From Muricoccus harenae (GTDB lineage Bacteria; Pseudomonadota; Alphaproteobacteria; Acetobacterales; Acetobacteraceae): a DNA stretch of 64,000 nt. The stretch covers positions 1 to 64,000 of the forward strand of contig NZ_WWDL01000008.1 of the NCBI RefSeq assembly GCF_009848505.1. Direction: 5' to 3'. The position numbers were made by a program, and so were the translations under genes. Each line of letters opens with the position of its first letter. Position 1 is the stretch's first letter. The notes below the pieces were generated by a model. It was given only the letters and a program-made list of their open reading frames with translations, was not told the origin of the DNA and did no database searches. Shown piece by piece: positions 16,572-24,158 of the stretch.

Positions 16572-16618
16572 CGCCGCTGCCCCTTGCGCCAGAGCCGCTC
16601 CCAGGGCCAGGAAGCGGC

Positions 16619-17107
16619 ATGAGCACCGCCCTTGTCGACGGCCAGCAACTCATCCTGCAGCGCGACCGCTGGCGCTGCGCCATCGGCCGCGGCGGCATCC
16701 GCGCCGACAAGCAGGAGGGCGACGGCGCCACCCCGCGCGCCCTGCTGCCCCTGCGCCGCGTGCTCTACCGGGCGGATCGTGGCCCGGCCCCCCGCTGCGC
16801 CGTGCCGGTGGAGCCGATCGGCCCCGCGGATGGCTGGTGCGACGACCCGGCCGACCCCGCCTACAATCGCCCCGTCACGCTGCCCTATGCCGGCCGACAC
16901 GAGGAGCTTTGGCGGGCCGATGCCGTCTACGACATCATCGGCGTGCTGGGCTGGAACGACGATCCGGTCCGCCCCGGGCGGGGCAGCGCCATCTTCCTGC
17001 ATGTCGCCCGGCCCGATTACGCGCCGACCGAGGGCTGCATCGCCCTTGCCCTTCCCGACCTCCGGGCCGCCCTGGTCGCCGGGCTGACGGCCATTGAGGT
17101 CGCCTGA
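16619..17107 (+). CDS. L,D-transpeptidase (YkuD-type) catalytic domain protein
   Basis: L,D-transpeptidases make 3-3 crosslinks in peptidoglycan or attach proteins to it. This 162-residue protein has FLHVARPDYAPTEGCIAL, in which the cysteine after TEG is the expected nucleophile and the histidine of FLHV the base; the usual SHGC is replaced by TEGC, as in a subgroup of the family. Upstream, GVLGWNDDPVRPG also fits. No signal peptide is visible, which is odd for an enzyme acting on the wall. AGGAAG precedes the ATG. Linked to the unknown gene upstream, with a gap of 47 bases. Confidence 0.85.
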   Translation: MSTALVDGQQLILQRDRWRCAIGRGGIRADKQEGDGATPRALLPLRRVLYRADRGPAPRCAVPVEPIGPADGWCDDPADPAYNRPVTLPYAGRHEELWRADAVYDIIGVLGWNDDPVRPGRGSAIFLHVARPDYAPTEGCIALALPDLRAALVAGLTAIEVA

Positions 17108-17175
17108 GGCCGCTGGAGCGGTATTTTCACATTTCAGTGATGCGCGGCCGTGGCCGCGCGCCTATCCTGCCGGGG

Positions 17176-17856
17176 ATGCGCCGGCTCCTGCTCCTCCTCC
17201 TACTTCCCCTCGGCGCCTGCGAATCGGCCCCCGACATGGGAGAGATGGGCCGCTCGGCCGAGAACCTCCTCCGCGCCAGCATCTTCCTGCCGCCGCGGCA
17301 GGATGGGTTCGCGCCGCGCCGGCACGAGGCGCCCAAGGGCACCATCCCCGAACTGGAGGCATCCACGGCGGACGGCCCGGCGCTGCTCGTCACCTATGGC
17401 AGCCAGCGCAAGGTGATGACGATGATCCAGGGCAATGGCGAGCAGCGCATGTGGCGCTCGGACGACGGCACGGTGGTGGCGACGGATGGCGCCCGGGTGG
17501 TGGCGACCGCCGGCACTGTGACCAGCCTCGCCGCCACGCGCTTCGACAGCCCCGATCCGCTGGACGACGTGACCGCCCTGGCGGATCGCCCGGCCATGGC
17601 GCGGCGGGTGGTCGACCTCGCTCCATCCTCGCGCGATCCCAACCGCATGCGCTTCGGCGTCACCCTTGAATGCCGGATGCGCGCGACGCGGGTCACGGAA
17701 GGGCTTTTCGTGGAGGAGCGCTGCGGCGGCGGCGCGCGTTTCGTGAACCGCTACTGGGCCGATGCCGAAACGGGTGCTGTCTGGCGCTCGGAGCAATGGG
17801 TGGGGATGGATGGCCGCCCGATGACGATCGAGGTGATCAGCCCGCCCGCCAACTGA
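17176..17856 (+). CDS. YjbF/GfcB-like outer-membrane lipoprotein
   Basis: The 226-residue protein begins with a short lipoprotein signal (RRLLLLLLLPLGACESAP), lipidated at the cysteine of LGAC. The remainder, with LLVTYGSQRKVMTMIQGNGE, WRSDDGTVVATDGARVVATA and the late YWADAETGAVWRSEQWV, matches the YjbF (GfcB) family linked to exopolysaccharide secretion. The frame opens upstream at a GTG at 17137, but the ATG at 17176 gives a clean lipoprotein leader. Its last 20 bases overlap the convergent WecA-like gene, which also points to surface polysaccharide. Confidence 0.75.
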   Translation: MRRLLLLLLLPLGACESAPDMGEMGRSAENLLRASIFLPPRQDGFAPRRHEAPKGTIPELEASTADGPALLVTYGSQRKVMTMIQGNGEQRMWRSDDGTVVATDGARVVATAGTVTSLAATRFDSPDPLDDVTALADRPAMARRVVDLAPSSRDPNRMRFGVTLECRMRATRVTEGLFVEERCGGGARFVNRYWADAETGAVWRSEQWVGMDGRPMTIEVISPPAN

Positions 17857-18901
17857 CCCCCGCGCGCCGCATCCGCCGGGCGACATAGGCGAGCCACAGC
17901 AGCTGCACCGCCAGAGGCGGCAGTACCACCAGCGGCTTCACATCGGAGCCGAGGCGGGGGAAGACGAGGGCGAGCGCCGCCTGGAACAGGACGAAACCCC
18001 CATGCACCGCCGCCACCTGCCGCACCGACATGCCGGAGCGTTGGGCCAGCTGGTAGAGATGCGTGCGATGCGGCGTGCTCGGCTGCTCCCCCATCAGCAC
18101 GCGACGGATCAGGGTGAACCCCGTGTCGAACAGATGCCCGAAGAGAAGCAGCGGCACGATGAGGAAGGAAAGCTGCGCCGTGTCGAAACGCGCGCAGGCC
18201 ACGGCCAGCACCGCGAGGATGAAGCCGAGGAACTGGCTGCCGACATCGCCCATGAAGATCCGCGCCGGATGCAGGTTGTAGGGCAGGTAGCCCATCAGCC
18301 CCGCCGTCAGGAACAGCGCCGCCGCATAGACGAACCAGGCCCCCTGCTGCGCCCCGATGAAGCAGAGCGCCGCGCAGACTACCAGCAGGGATCCGGCCAC
18401 CAGCCCGTCCATGCCATCCATGAAGTTCACGGCATTGGTGCAGGCGACGATCCAGAACAGCGTCAGCAGCGGCCCCCAGATGCCGAGATCGACCAGCCCG
18501 ATCCAGGGAAAGGCGAGCCGCGTCACCACCAGCCCACTGGCCATGGCCACCAGCGCCGCCCCGGCCTGTGCGGCCAGCTTCACGACGAAGCGGAAGTCCC
18601 ACAGGTCGTCCGCCAGGGCGACGGCCGCGATGGCGATGGCCGCCAGGATCACGCCGATGAACTCCGGCTCCGCGATGCGCGCGAAGCGGGCCGTGCCGTA
18701 GAGCACCACCATCCCCGCCACAAAGGCCGCGACGATGCCCAGGCCACCGCCCTTGGGGGTAGGCACCTTATGTGCCGTCGCCTGCCGCCGCGCCGGATCG
18801 TCCAGTATGGGATAGGCGATCATCAGTCGCACCACCCCGGCCGAGAGCAGCACCAGCAGCACGGCGAAGCCGAAATGCGGCAGGAAGGCCTCGAACTCCA
18901 T
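17837..18901 (-). CDS. Polyprenyl-phosphate sugar-1-phosphate transferase (WecA/MraY type)
   Basis: This polytopic enzyme transfers a sugar phosphate from UDP-sugar onto undecaprenyl phosphate, the first step of O-antigen or exopolysaccharide synthesis. Family motifs are HKVPTPKGGGLGIVAAF, the aspartates of ALADDLWD, NAVNFMDGMDGLVAGSLL, ARIFMGDVGSQFLGF and the C-terminal HRTHLYQLAQRSGM. About ten membrane helices are visible in 354 residues. WecA-type is more likely than MraY given the HLYQ motif and the gene setting. The start codon shares its A with the FkbM stop (TGATG). It converges on a YjbF-like lipoprotein gene. Confidence 0.9.
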   Translation of the reverse strand: MEFEAFLPHFGFAVLLVLLSAGVVRLMIAYPILDDPARRQATAHKVPTPKGGGLGIVAAFVAGMVVLYGTARFARIAEPEFIGVILAAIAIAAVALADDLWDFRFVVKLAAQAGAALVAMASGLVVTRLAFPWIGLVDLGIWGPLLTLFWIVACTNAVNFMDGMDGLVAGSLLVVCAALCFIGAQQGAWFVYAAALFLTAGLMGYLPYNLHPARIFMGDVGSQFLGFILAVLAVACARFDTAQLSFLIVPLLLFGHLFDTGFTLIRRVLMGEQPSTPHRTHLYQLAQRSGMSVRQVAAVHGGFVLFQAALALVFPRLGSDVKPLVVLPPLAVQLLWLAYVARRMRRAGVSWRAG

Positions 18902-19650
18902 CAGCCTACGATCCGCGCCGGCTCGAGGCTGGCATAGACGTCGCCGCTGTTTGCCTCATGCGGCAGGGCGGTGATCCAGTCCCGGATCGCACCCGCATCG
19001 ACGGGCACGGGAAGCGCGAGCCGCATGTCCTCCCCGAGCGCCGCATTGAAGCGATAGGGGCCGAGCGCCGCCAGCCGGGCCAGGCAATCCGCCGCGATGC
19101 CGCGCTGGATCGTGGTGAACTCGAAGGACAGTGCGCGAGGCGCAAAGGACAGGCCGGCCAGCGCCTCCGCCTCGAAGCCCTCCACATCCAGCTTGATGAA
19201 GTCCGGCACGCCATGCACGGCGGCCAGGGCATCGAGGGTGGTGACGGGGCGCGGAATCGCGCGGTCCCACTCCTGCCCCTCCCAGCCCGCAGCGCCATCG
19301 GCGGCGGCCACGAAGGCCTCGGAGGCAGTGGCGACGGTGGGGTTGCGCGTGTTCAGCCGCAGCATGCACTCGCCGGGCGCCGCGCCGACCAGGGCGGGCA
19401 CCAGCGCCACCCCGTCATCGCCCCGGAAGACCAGGCGCAGCACGCGCAGCAGGGCGGGCTGCGGTTCCACCGCCACGGCACGCGCGCCCAGGCGGCGGAA
19501 GCTGGCCGCCCGGTCCCCCACATGCGCGCCGATGTCGAAGCCAAGCTCCCCCGGGCCCAGGAAGCGGCGCAGAAAGCCGTCCAGCGCTTCCGCACGGCCC
19601 GGCGCGTAATAGGTTCCAATGGACCGCCGCAGGGCGCTGGCAGCCATCAT
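18901..19650 (-). CDS. FkbM family SAM-dependent methyltransferase
   Basis: The 249-residue protein has the SAM-binding GFDIGAHVGDRAASFRRLGA, the acidic AVAVEPQPALLRVLRL, and the FkbM signature DFIKLDVEGFEAEALAGL with LSFEFTTIQRG. Members O-methylate sugars or antibiotics, and several sit in surface-polysaccharide clusters. It overlaps the VOC gene upstream (ATGA) and the WecA-like gene downstream (TGATG), so it is translated as part of one operon. The likely substrate is a glycan made through the downstream transferase, but this is inference. Confidence 0.88.
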   Translation of the reverse strand: MMAASALRRSIGTYYAPGRAEALDGFLRRFLGPGELGFDIGAHVGDRAASFRRLGARAVAVEPQPALLRVLRLVFRGDDGVALVPALVGAAPGECMLRLNTRNPTVATASEAFVAAADGAAGWEGQEWDRAIPRPVTTLDALAAVHGVPDFIKLDVEGFEAEALAGLSFAPRALSFEFTTIQRGIAADCLARLAALGPYRFNAALGEDMRLALPVPVDAGAIRDWITALPHEANSGDVYASLEPARIVG

Positions 19651-20477
19651 GCCGCGAAGACCAGGGCGCAGCCGCCGGCGCGCTCCGGCGGCACCATCAC
19701 GCCGCCCGGCACCTCGACCAGCGGCTCCGACGCCAAGCGCGCGCGTGTGGCGGCCGGATCGGCCACGCCCAGCACCATGCCCATCACCGCGGGCAGGGCA
19801 GGGGCCTCCACGCCCGGCAGGATCGCAGCCGCGGCTTCCGGCGCCAGGATCCGCACCCGCGCGCCATCCGGCAGCGGCAGCGCAAAGCCACCTGCCGGAT
19901 CGGGCTCCAGCACCAGGCCGGAGAGGCGGGACAGGCGCGCGGCGCTTTCCGCCGGCCGGCCCGAAACAAGGATGGCGGCGCGCAATTCGGTGGCGCCGTT
20001 CGGATGGCCCATCCAGCGTTCCTGCCAGATGGCCTCGGGCGTCAGATGGCGCACGAGCTGCACACGCCCCTCCGGCGCATCGGGAAGCGGAAGCCGCTCG
20101 AAGCGCGCGATGGGGCCGCCGGGCTCGGCGGGGCGGGAGAGGGGGGAGATGCCGGGGATGACCAGCCCCGCCCGCCGCAGCCGTGCCAGGTTGCCTTCCG
20201 CATCCTGCATGCCCAGGGCCAGGATATGGGCGCCCGCGAAGCGGTCCAGCATCGCGCCCAGCCCGTTATCGGGAAGCGCCGGATCCACGATCGCCAGCAA
20301 CTCGATATAACCGCGCCGCAGCATGGCGCAGCGATTGGCGGTGCCCAGCGGCTCCTCGCCGCGGGACTGCCGCGCCACGGGCGTCAGCGTGAAGCCGAGG
20401 CGCTCATAGGCCTCCCACAGCGCCGCCGCATCGCGCGAGCAGACACCGATGTGGTCGAGGCCGCTGGAGGTGCCCAT
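19647..20477 (-). CDS. VOC-fold (glyoxalase-like) protein
   Basis: The 276-residue protein begins TSSGLDHIGVCSRDAAALWE, a typical vicinal-oxygen-chelate opening, with RCAMLRRGYIELLAIVDPAL supplying a possible metal glutamate. The whole resembles the Glyoxalase_3-like single-chain arrangement with two beta-alpha-beta repeats. The frame extends upstream to 20516, but the ATG at 20477 shares its A with the GST stop (TGATG) and starts the conserved part. Function unknown; it could act on a reactive aldehyde together with the GST upstream. Confidence 0.75.
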   Translation of the reverse strand: MGTSSGLDHIGVCSRDAAALWEAYERLGFTLTPVARQSRGEEPLGTANRCAMLRRGYIELLAIVDPALPDNGLGAMLDRFAGAHILALGMQDAEGNLARLRRAGLVIPGISPLSRPAEPGGPIARFERLPLPDAPEGRVQLVRHLTPEAIWQERWMGHPNGATELRAAILVSGRPAESAARLSRLSGLVLEPDPAGGFALPLPDGARVRILAPEAAAAILPGVEAPALPAVMGMVLGVADPAATRARLASEPLVEVPGGVMVPPERAGGCALVFAA

Positions 20478-21151
20478 CAGGCGGCGGGCCCGGCCTCGTA
20501 ATGCGGCAGCAGCCAATCCTGCGGCTCCTGCGCCGCCTCGTCATACCAGCGCGTGACCAGCGGATGCGCGCGCACCGCCTGCACATAGGCCTTGCCACGG
20601 GCGGAAAGGGCCGGCGCATAGGTGATCAGCCGCGCCACCACCGGCGCATACATCGCATCCGCGACGCCCATCGCCGCGCCATGCAGGAATGGCCCGCCGC
20701 TGGCATCCAGGCATTGCGCCCAGACCGTCTCGATCCGCGCGATGTCTGCCAGCGCATCCGGCGTGCCGCCGCGCCCCGCGAAGTCGCGGCCGAGATTCAT
20801 CGGCATGGCCATGCGGAGCCCGCGGAAGCCCGCATGCATCTCGGATGCCGCGCTGCGCAGCAGGGCGCGCAGCACGCGATCCTCCGGCCAGAGGGCGGGC
20901 GCCAGCTCGGCGCAATATTCGCAGATGGCCAGGCTTTCCCACACCCGCGCGCCGCGATGCTCGAGATAGGGCACCAGCCCGGCGGGCGTCACCGCCTTGA
21001 TCGCTGCGGTCTTTCCCCCGCCTGCGAGGGGGATGATCTCCTCCTCCACCTGCAGCCCGGCCAGATGCACGGCCAGCCAGCCGCGCATCGACCAGGAGGA
21101 GTAACGCTTCGTCCCGATGACGAGCCGGCCGTCAGTCCCCTTCTCAACCAT
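20477..21151 (-). CDS. Glutathione S-transferase family protein
   Basis: The N-terminal thioredoxin-like domain shows LVIGTKRYSSWSMRGWLAVH, PAGLVPYLEHRG and WESLAICEYCAEL, and the all-helical C-terminal domain runs from about residue 90 with FLHGAAMGVADAMYAPVVAR. The length of 224 residues is normal. The SSWS serines are candidate catalytic residues. The ATG at 21151 has AAGGGGG upstream and overlaps the FNR gene end by eight bases. It lies between the ferredoxin reductase and a VOC protein, which suggests a redox or detoxification role. Confidence 0.87.
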   Translation of the reverse strand: MVEKGTDGRLVIGTKRYSSWSMRGWLAVHLAGLQVEEEIIPLAGGGKTAAIKAVTPAGLVPYLEHRGARVWESLAICEYCAELAPALWPEDRVLRALLRSAASEMHAGFRGLRMAMPMNLGRDFAGRGGTPDALADIARIETVWAQCLDASGGPFLHGAAMGVADAMYAPVVARLITYAPALSARGKAYVQAVRAHPLVTRWYDEAAQEPQDWLLPHYEAGPAA

Positions 21152-22163
21152 GAACGGGAACCCCCTTGGAGGTGGAGTACTCGAAGTGCAGCGCCTCGCC
21201 CGGATGGACGCGCGGATGAATGGCATGCGCGGCCATCGCCGCCTCAGAGAAGCCCTGCAGGATCAGCTTCAGCTTGCCCGGATAGGTCGCCACGTCGCCG
21301 ATGGCATAGATGCCGGGGCGTGAGGTCTCGCAGGTGGAAGGCTCCACCGTGACATGGCTGCGGTCCATGCCAAGGCCCCATTCGGCGATCGGCCCCAGCT
21401 CCATCGAAAGCCCGAAGAAGGCGAGCAGGTGGTCCGCCTCCACGTCCCGCGTCTCGCCCTTCAGCGTCGCCAGCGTCACATGCGAAAGCGTGCTGCCGTC
21501 TCCCTTCAGCCCATGCAACTGGTAGGGGATGGCCATCTCCAGCTCGCCCTTGGCGGCGGCGGCATCAAGCTGCGCCGCGCTTTCCGGCGCCGCGCGGAAC
21601 TTCGGCCGGCGATGCACCACCGTCACCTTCGCCGCGATCTCCTTCAGCGACAGCGCCCAATCCACCGCGGAATCGCCGCCGCCGGCGATCACCACCTTCT
21701 TTCCACGGAAATCCTCGCGCCGCGCCACCATGTAGCGCACGGCGCCGGAGGCCTCGTAGCGCGTCAGGTCCTCCAGCGGCGGGCGGTTCGGCCCGAAGGC
21801 GCCGGCCCCGGCGGCCAGGATCACCGCCTTGGCCCGGACGCTGTCCCCCTCGCTCGTGCCGAGGGTGAAGTGCCCGTCCTCCTCCAGCATCCGCTCCACG
21901 CGGCGCCCGAGCAGGTAGATCGGCGCGAAGGGCTGCGCCTGCTTTTCCAGCTCATGGATCAGGTCGGCGCCGGCGATGCGCGGATGGGCCGGGATGTCGA
22001 AGATCGGCTTCTCGGGGTAGAGCGCCGAGCACTGGCCGCCGATCGCCTCCAGCGCATCGACGACCACGCATTTCATCCGCAGCATGCCGCATTCGAACAC
22101 GGCGAAAAGCCCGACGGGACCGGCGCCGATGATGGCGACATCCGTCTCGATATGCGCGGTCAT
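21144..22163 (-). CDS. Ferredoxin-NADP(+) reductase, thioredoxin-reductase-like type
   Basis: This FAD enzyme moves electrons between NADPH and ferredoxin. The FAD motif is VAIIGAGPVGLFAVFE, the NADP motif KKVVIAGGGDSAVDWALSL, and the C-terminal FAD segment GIYAIGDVATYPGKLKLI. The CxxC active site of thioredoxin reductase is missing, which identifies the TrxR-like FNR class found in Bacillus, Chlorobium and many alphaproteobacteria. Length 339 residues is typical. It heads the five-gene run ending with the WecA-like gene. The ribosome site before the ATG is weak. Confidence 0.92.
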   Translation of the reverse strand: MTAHIETDVAIIGAGPVGLFAVFECGMLRMKCVVVDALEAIGGQCSALYPEKPIFDIPAHPRIAGADLIHELEKQAQPFAPIYLLGRRVERMLEEDGHFTLGTSEGDSVRAKAVILAAGAGAFGPNRPPLEDLTRYEASGAVRYMVARREDFRGKKVVIAGGGDSAVDWALSLKEIAAKVTVVHRRPKFRAAPESAAQLDAAAAKGELEMAIPYQLHGLKGDGSTLSHVTLATLKGETRDVEADHLLAFFGLSMELGPIAEWGLGMDRSHVTVEPSTCETSRPGIYAIGDVATYPGKLKLILQGFSEAAMAAHAIHPRVHPGEALHFEYSTSKGVPVHG

Positions 22164-22262
22164 GGGTACGGCGCGTCCCCGATGCTGTGAGGGGAGGCGT
22201 GATACAGCGGGCAGGAAGGGTGGGAAAGACAGGGGGCATCGCGCGGAAGCCCCGCGATCCGT

Positions 22263-22340
22263 TTCATCGGGCGGATCGCCCGCTCTGGTTCATCGGGCGG
22301 ATCGCCCGCTCTGGTTCATCGGGCGGATCGCCCGCCCTGG
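22263..22340. repeat. Three tandem 26-bp repeats each holding a 15-bp palindrome
   Basis: Three back-to-back copies start at 22263, 22289 and 22315. Copies 1 and 2 are identical and copy 3 differs at one base (CTCTGG to CCCTGG). Each contains CGGGCG-GAT-CGCCCG, a perfect hairpin of six base pairs. There is no spacer between copies, so this is not a CRISPR array. The block lies in the non-coding interval between the ferredoxin reductase gene and a small lipoprotein gene, downstream of the latter. Confidence 0.95.
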
Positions 22341-22348
22341 CCCTAGGG

Positions 22349-22374
22349 ACCGGGGTGGCCGCAGCCACCCCGGT
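22349..22374 (-). terminator. Hairpin terminator candidate for the small lipoprotein gene
   Basis: ACCGGGGTGG and CCACCCCGGT form a perfect ten-base stem around CCGCAG, six bases beyond the stop codon of the minus-strand lipoprotein gene at 22381. No T tract follows on either strand. Confidence 0.5.
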
Positions 22375-22380
22375 GGAGGC

Positions 22381-22560
22381 TCAGTTCGGCCGCACGCGGT
22401 CCACGGCCCGGTCCACTGCCCGGCCGGTCCGCTCCACCGGTCCGCTCGGCGGGTCCACCGTATCCCGCACTCGCTCGCCGACGGTGCGGTTTCCTCCCGT
22501 GCAGGCGGCTAGGGTGGCGAGCAGCAGCATGGGCATCAGGGCGGCACGGATCAGGCGCAT
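22381..22560 (-). CDS. 59-residue lipoprotein, entericidin-like size
   Basis: A short frame on the minus strand encodes RLIRAALMPMLLLATLAAC, a complete lipoprotein signal with lipobox LAAC, followed by a mature peptide of about 40 residues rich in arginine, valine and aspartate (GERVRDTVDPPSG, then RAVDRAVDRVRPN). A ribosome site AGAGGGG lies about ten bases before the ATG at 22560, and a strong hairpin follows the stop. Size and layout resemble small entericidin-type lipoproteins, but the mature sequence is not diagnostic. It is divergent from tsaE. Confidence 0.65.
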   Translation of the reverse strand: MRLIRAALMPMLLLATLAACTGGNRTVGERVRDTVDPPSGPVERTGRAVDRAVDRVRPN

Positions 22561-22683
22561 GGGTGGTATCCCCTCTCTGGGTGCGGCCAGCGGGCCGCTG
22601 GTGCAGCGCTAACCGGAGGAAGGCGCCCCGGTTTCCGCCCGGCTTGCTCCTTGCCCCGCCCGGAGGGCAGATTGGGCCCGCTC

Positions 22684-23151
22684 ATGAACACCCCGATCAT
22701 CCTTTCCCTGCCCAATGAGGCGGCAACCGGCGCGCTTGCCGCCCGCGCCGCGCGGCTGGCCCGTCCTGGCGACGCGATCCTGCTGGACGGGCCGTTGGGC
22801 GCCGGGAAATCCGCCTTCGCCCGTGCCTTCCTGCGCGCCGCCAGCGGCGACCCGGCGCTGGAAGTGCCCTCGCCGACCTTTACCCTCGTGCAGTCCTATG
22901 GCTTGCCGCAGGGCATGGCGCACCACATGGACCTGTACCGGCTGGAGGGGCCCGACGCCCTGCCGGAGCTGGGCTGGGAGGAGGCGGCGGAGGGGATCCT
23001 GCTGGTGGAATGGCCCGACCGTCTCGGCCCTTATGCGCCGCCCGATGCCTTGCGCATTACCCTCGCCCCGGCGGAAGAGCCCGAAGCCCGCACCGCCACC
23101 CTTTCCGGCTGGGACACGCCCCGCCTGACCGCATTGGCCACCCTCGCATGA
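22684..23151 (+). CDS. tsaE: tRNA threonylcarbamoyladenosine biosynthesis ATPase TsaE
   Basis: TsaE is the ATPase that works with TsaB and TsaD in making t6A37 on tRNAs reading ANN codons. The P-loop GPLGAGKSAFARAFLRA and the following SPTFTLVQSY are diagnostic, with HHMDLYRLEGPDALPELGWE and LLVEWPDRLG as further family motifs. The 155-residue length fits. The ATG at 22684 was preferred to 22651 because it begins the conserved part. amgK starts inside its stop codon (ATGA). Confidence 0.95.
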   Translation: MNTPIILSLPNEAATGALAARAARLARPGDAILLDGPLGAGKSAFARAFLRAASGDPALEVPSPTFTLVQSYGLPQGMAHHMDLYRLEGPDALPELGWEEAAEGILLVEWPDRLGPYAPPDALRITLAPAEEPEARTATLSGWDTPRLTALATLA

Positions 23152-24158
23152 GCCTCGACCACTTCCTCGCCGCGCATGGCTATGCCGCGGCCAGCCGCGC
23201 GCCCCTGCCGGGCGATGCCGGCCATCGCCGCTATCTGCGCCTGGTAGGCGGCCCGCGCCCGGCCCTGCTGATGGACGGCTCGGGCGCCGCCGCCGTCGGC
23301 CTGCCCTCCGCCGAGGCGGACCTGCGCAACTTCATGGCGATCGCGGCCCATATCCGCACGATCGGCCTCTCCGCGCCCGAGATCCTGGCGGCAGATCCGC
23401 CCGCCGGCCTGCTGCTGCTGGAGGACCTGGGCGAGCCCACCCATGCCACGCTGCTGGATGCGGGGGCGGAGCCGCTGCCCCTCTACCTCGCCGCCGCCGA
23501 GACCCTGGCGGCCCTGCATGAGGCCCCGCCGCCCGCCGGCCTAGCGGCCTGGGAGGGCGCCGCCATGGCCCGCGCCACCGCCGCCACCTTCCTCGACTGG
23601 TGGTGGCCCGCCGCCGTCGGCACCGATCCCAGCCCGGCGCAGCGGGAGGCCTTCCACGCGGCGATGGGCGCCATGCTCGCCCCCTTCGAGGGCGCCGGCG
23701 CCTTCGTCCACCGGGACTACTTCCCCGCCAACCTCCTGCCCCTGCCGGAGCGCCCCGGCCCGGCCTCGGTCGGCATTATTGACTTCCAGGATGCCGGGCA
23801 CGGCCACCCGGCCTATGACCTGGTGAGCCTGCTGCAGGACGCCCGGCGCGACGTGCCCGATGCCGTGCGGCAGGCCGCGACCGACCGCTACCTCGAACGC
23901 CGCCCGGGGCTGGACCGCGCGGAATTTGCTGCCGCCACCGCCGCCATGGCTGCCCAGCGCCATTTGCGGGTCGCTTCCCTCTGGGTGCGGCTGGACCGGC
24001 GCGACGGGAAGCCGCACTACCTCCGCCATGGGCCACGCTGCTGGCGCCTGCTGGATGAGGCCCTGGCCCATCCGGCCACGGCGCCGCTCGCGGCCTTCCT
24101 CGACGAACACGTGCCGCGCCACCGGCGCGCCAACCCTGTTATGGAACCCGCCGCATGA
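23148..24158 (+). CDS. amgK: N-acetylmuramate/N-acetylglucosamine kinase (AmgK)
   Basis: AmgK phosphorylates MurNAc at the anomeric position in the cell-wall recycling bypass that makes UDP-MurNAc without de novo synthesis and gives intrinsic fosfomycin resistance in Pseudomonas. The 336-residue protein has the aminoglycoside phosphotransferase fold, with LLLEDLGEPTHA, the catalytic VHRDYFPANLLPL and the metal aspartate in GIIDFQDAGHGHPAYDLVSL. Its function is supported by the next gene, a MurU-type uridylyltransferase, which it overlaps by four bases (ATGA). It also overlaps tsaE upstream. The assignment rests on this context as well as the motifs. Confidence 0.9.
   Translation: MSLDHFLAAHGYAAASRAPLPGDAGHRRYLRLVGGPRPALLMDGSGAAAVGLPSAEADLRNFMAIAAHIRTIGLSAPEILAADPPAGLLLLEDLGEPTHATLLDAGAEPLPLYLAAAETLAALHEAPPPAGLAAWEGAAMARATAATFLDWWWPAAVGTDPSPAQREAFHAAMGAMLAPFEGAGAFVHRDYFPANLLPLPERPGPASVGIIDFQDAGHGHPAYDLVSLLQDARRDVPDAVRQAATDRYLERRPGLDRAEFAAATAAMAAQRHLRVASLWVRLDRRDGKPHYLRHGPRCWRLLDEALAHPATAPLAAFLDEHVPRHRRANPVMEPAA

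Noticed and set aside
22263-22340. The triple 26-bp repeat as a CRISPR array.
   Set aside because: The copies are contiguous with no spacers, only three occur, and no cas genes are near.
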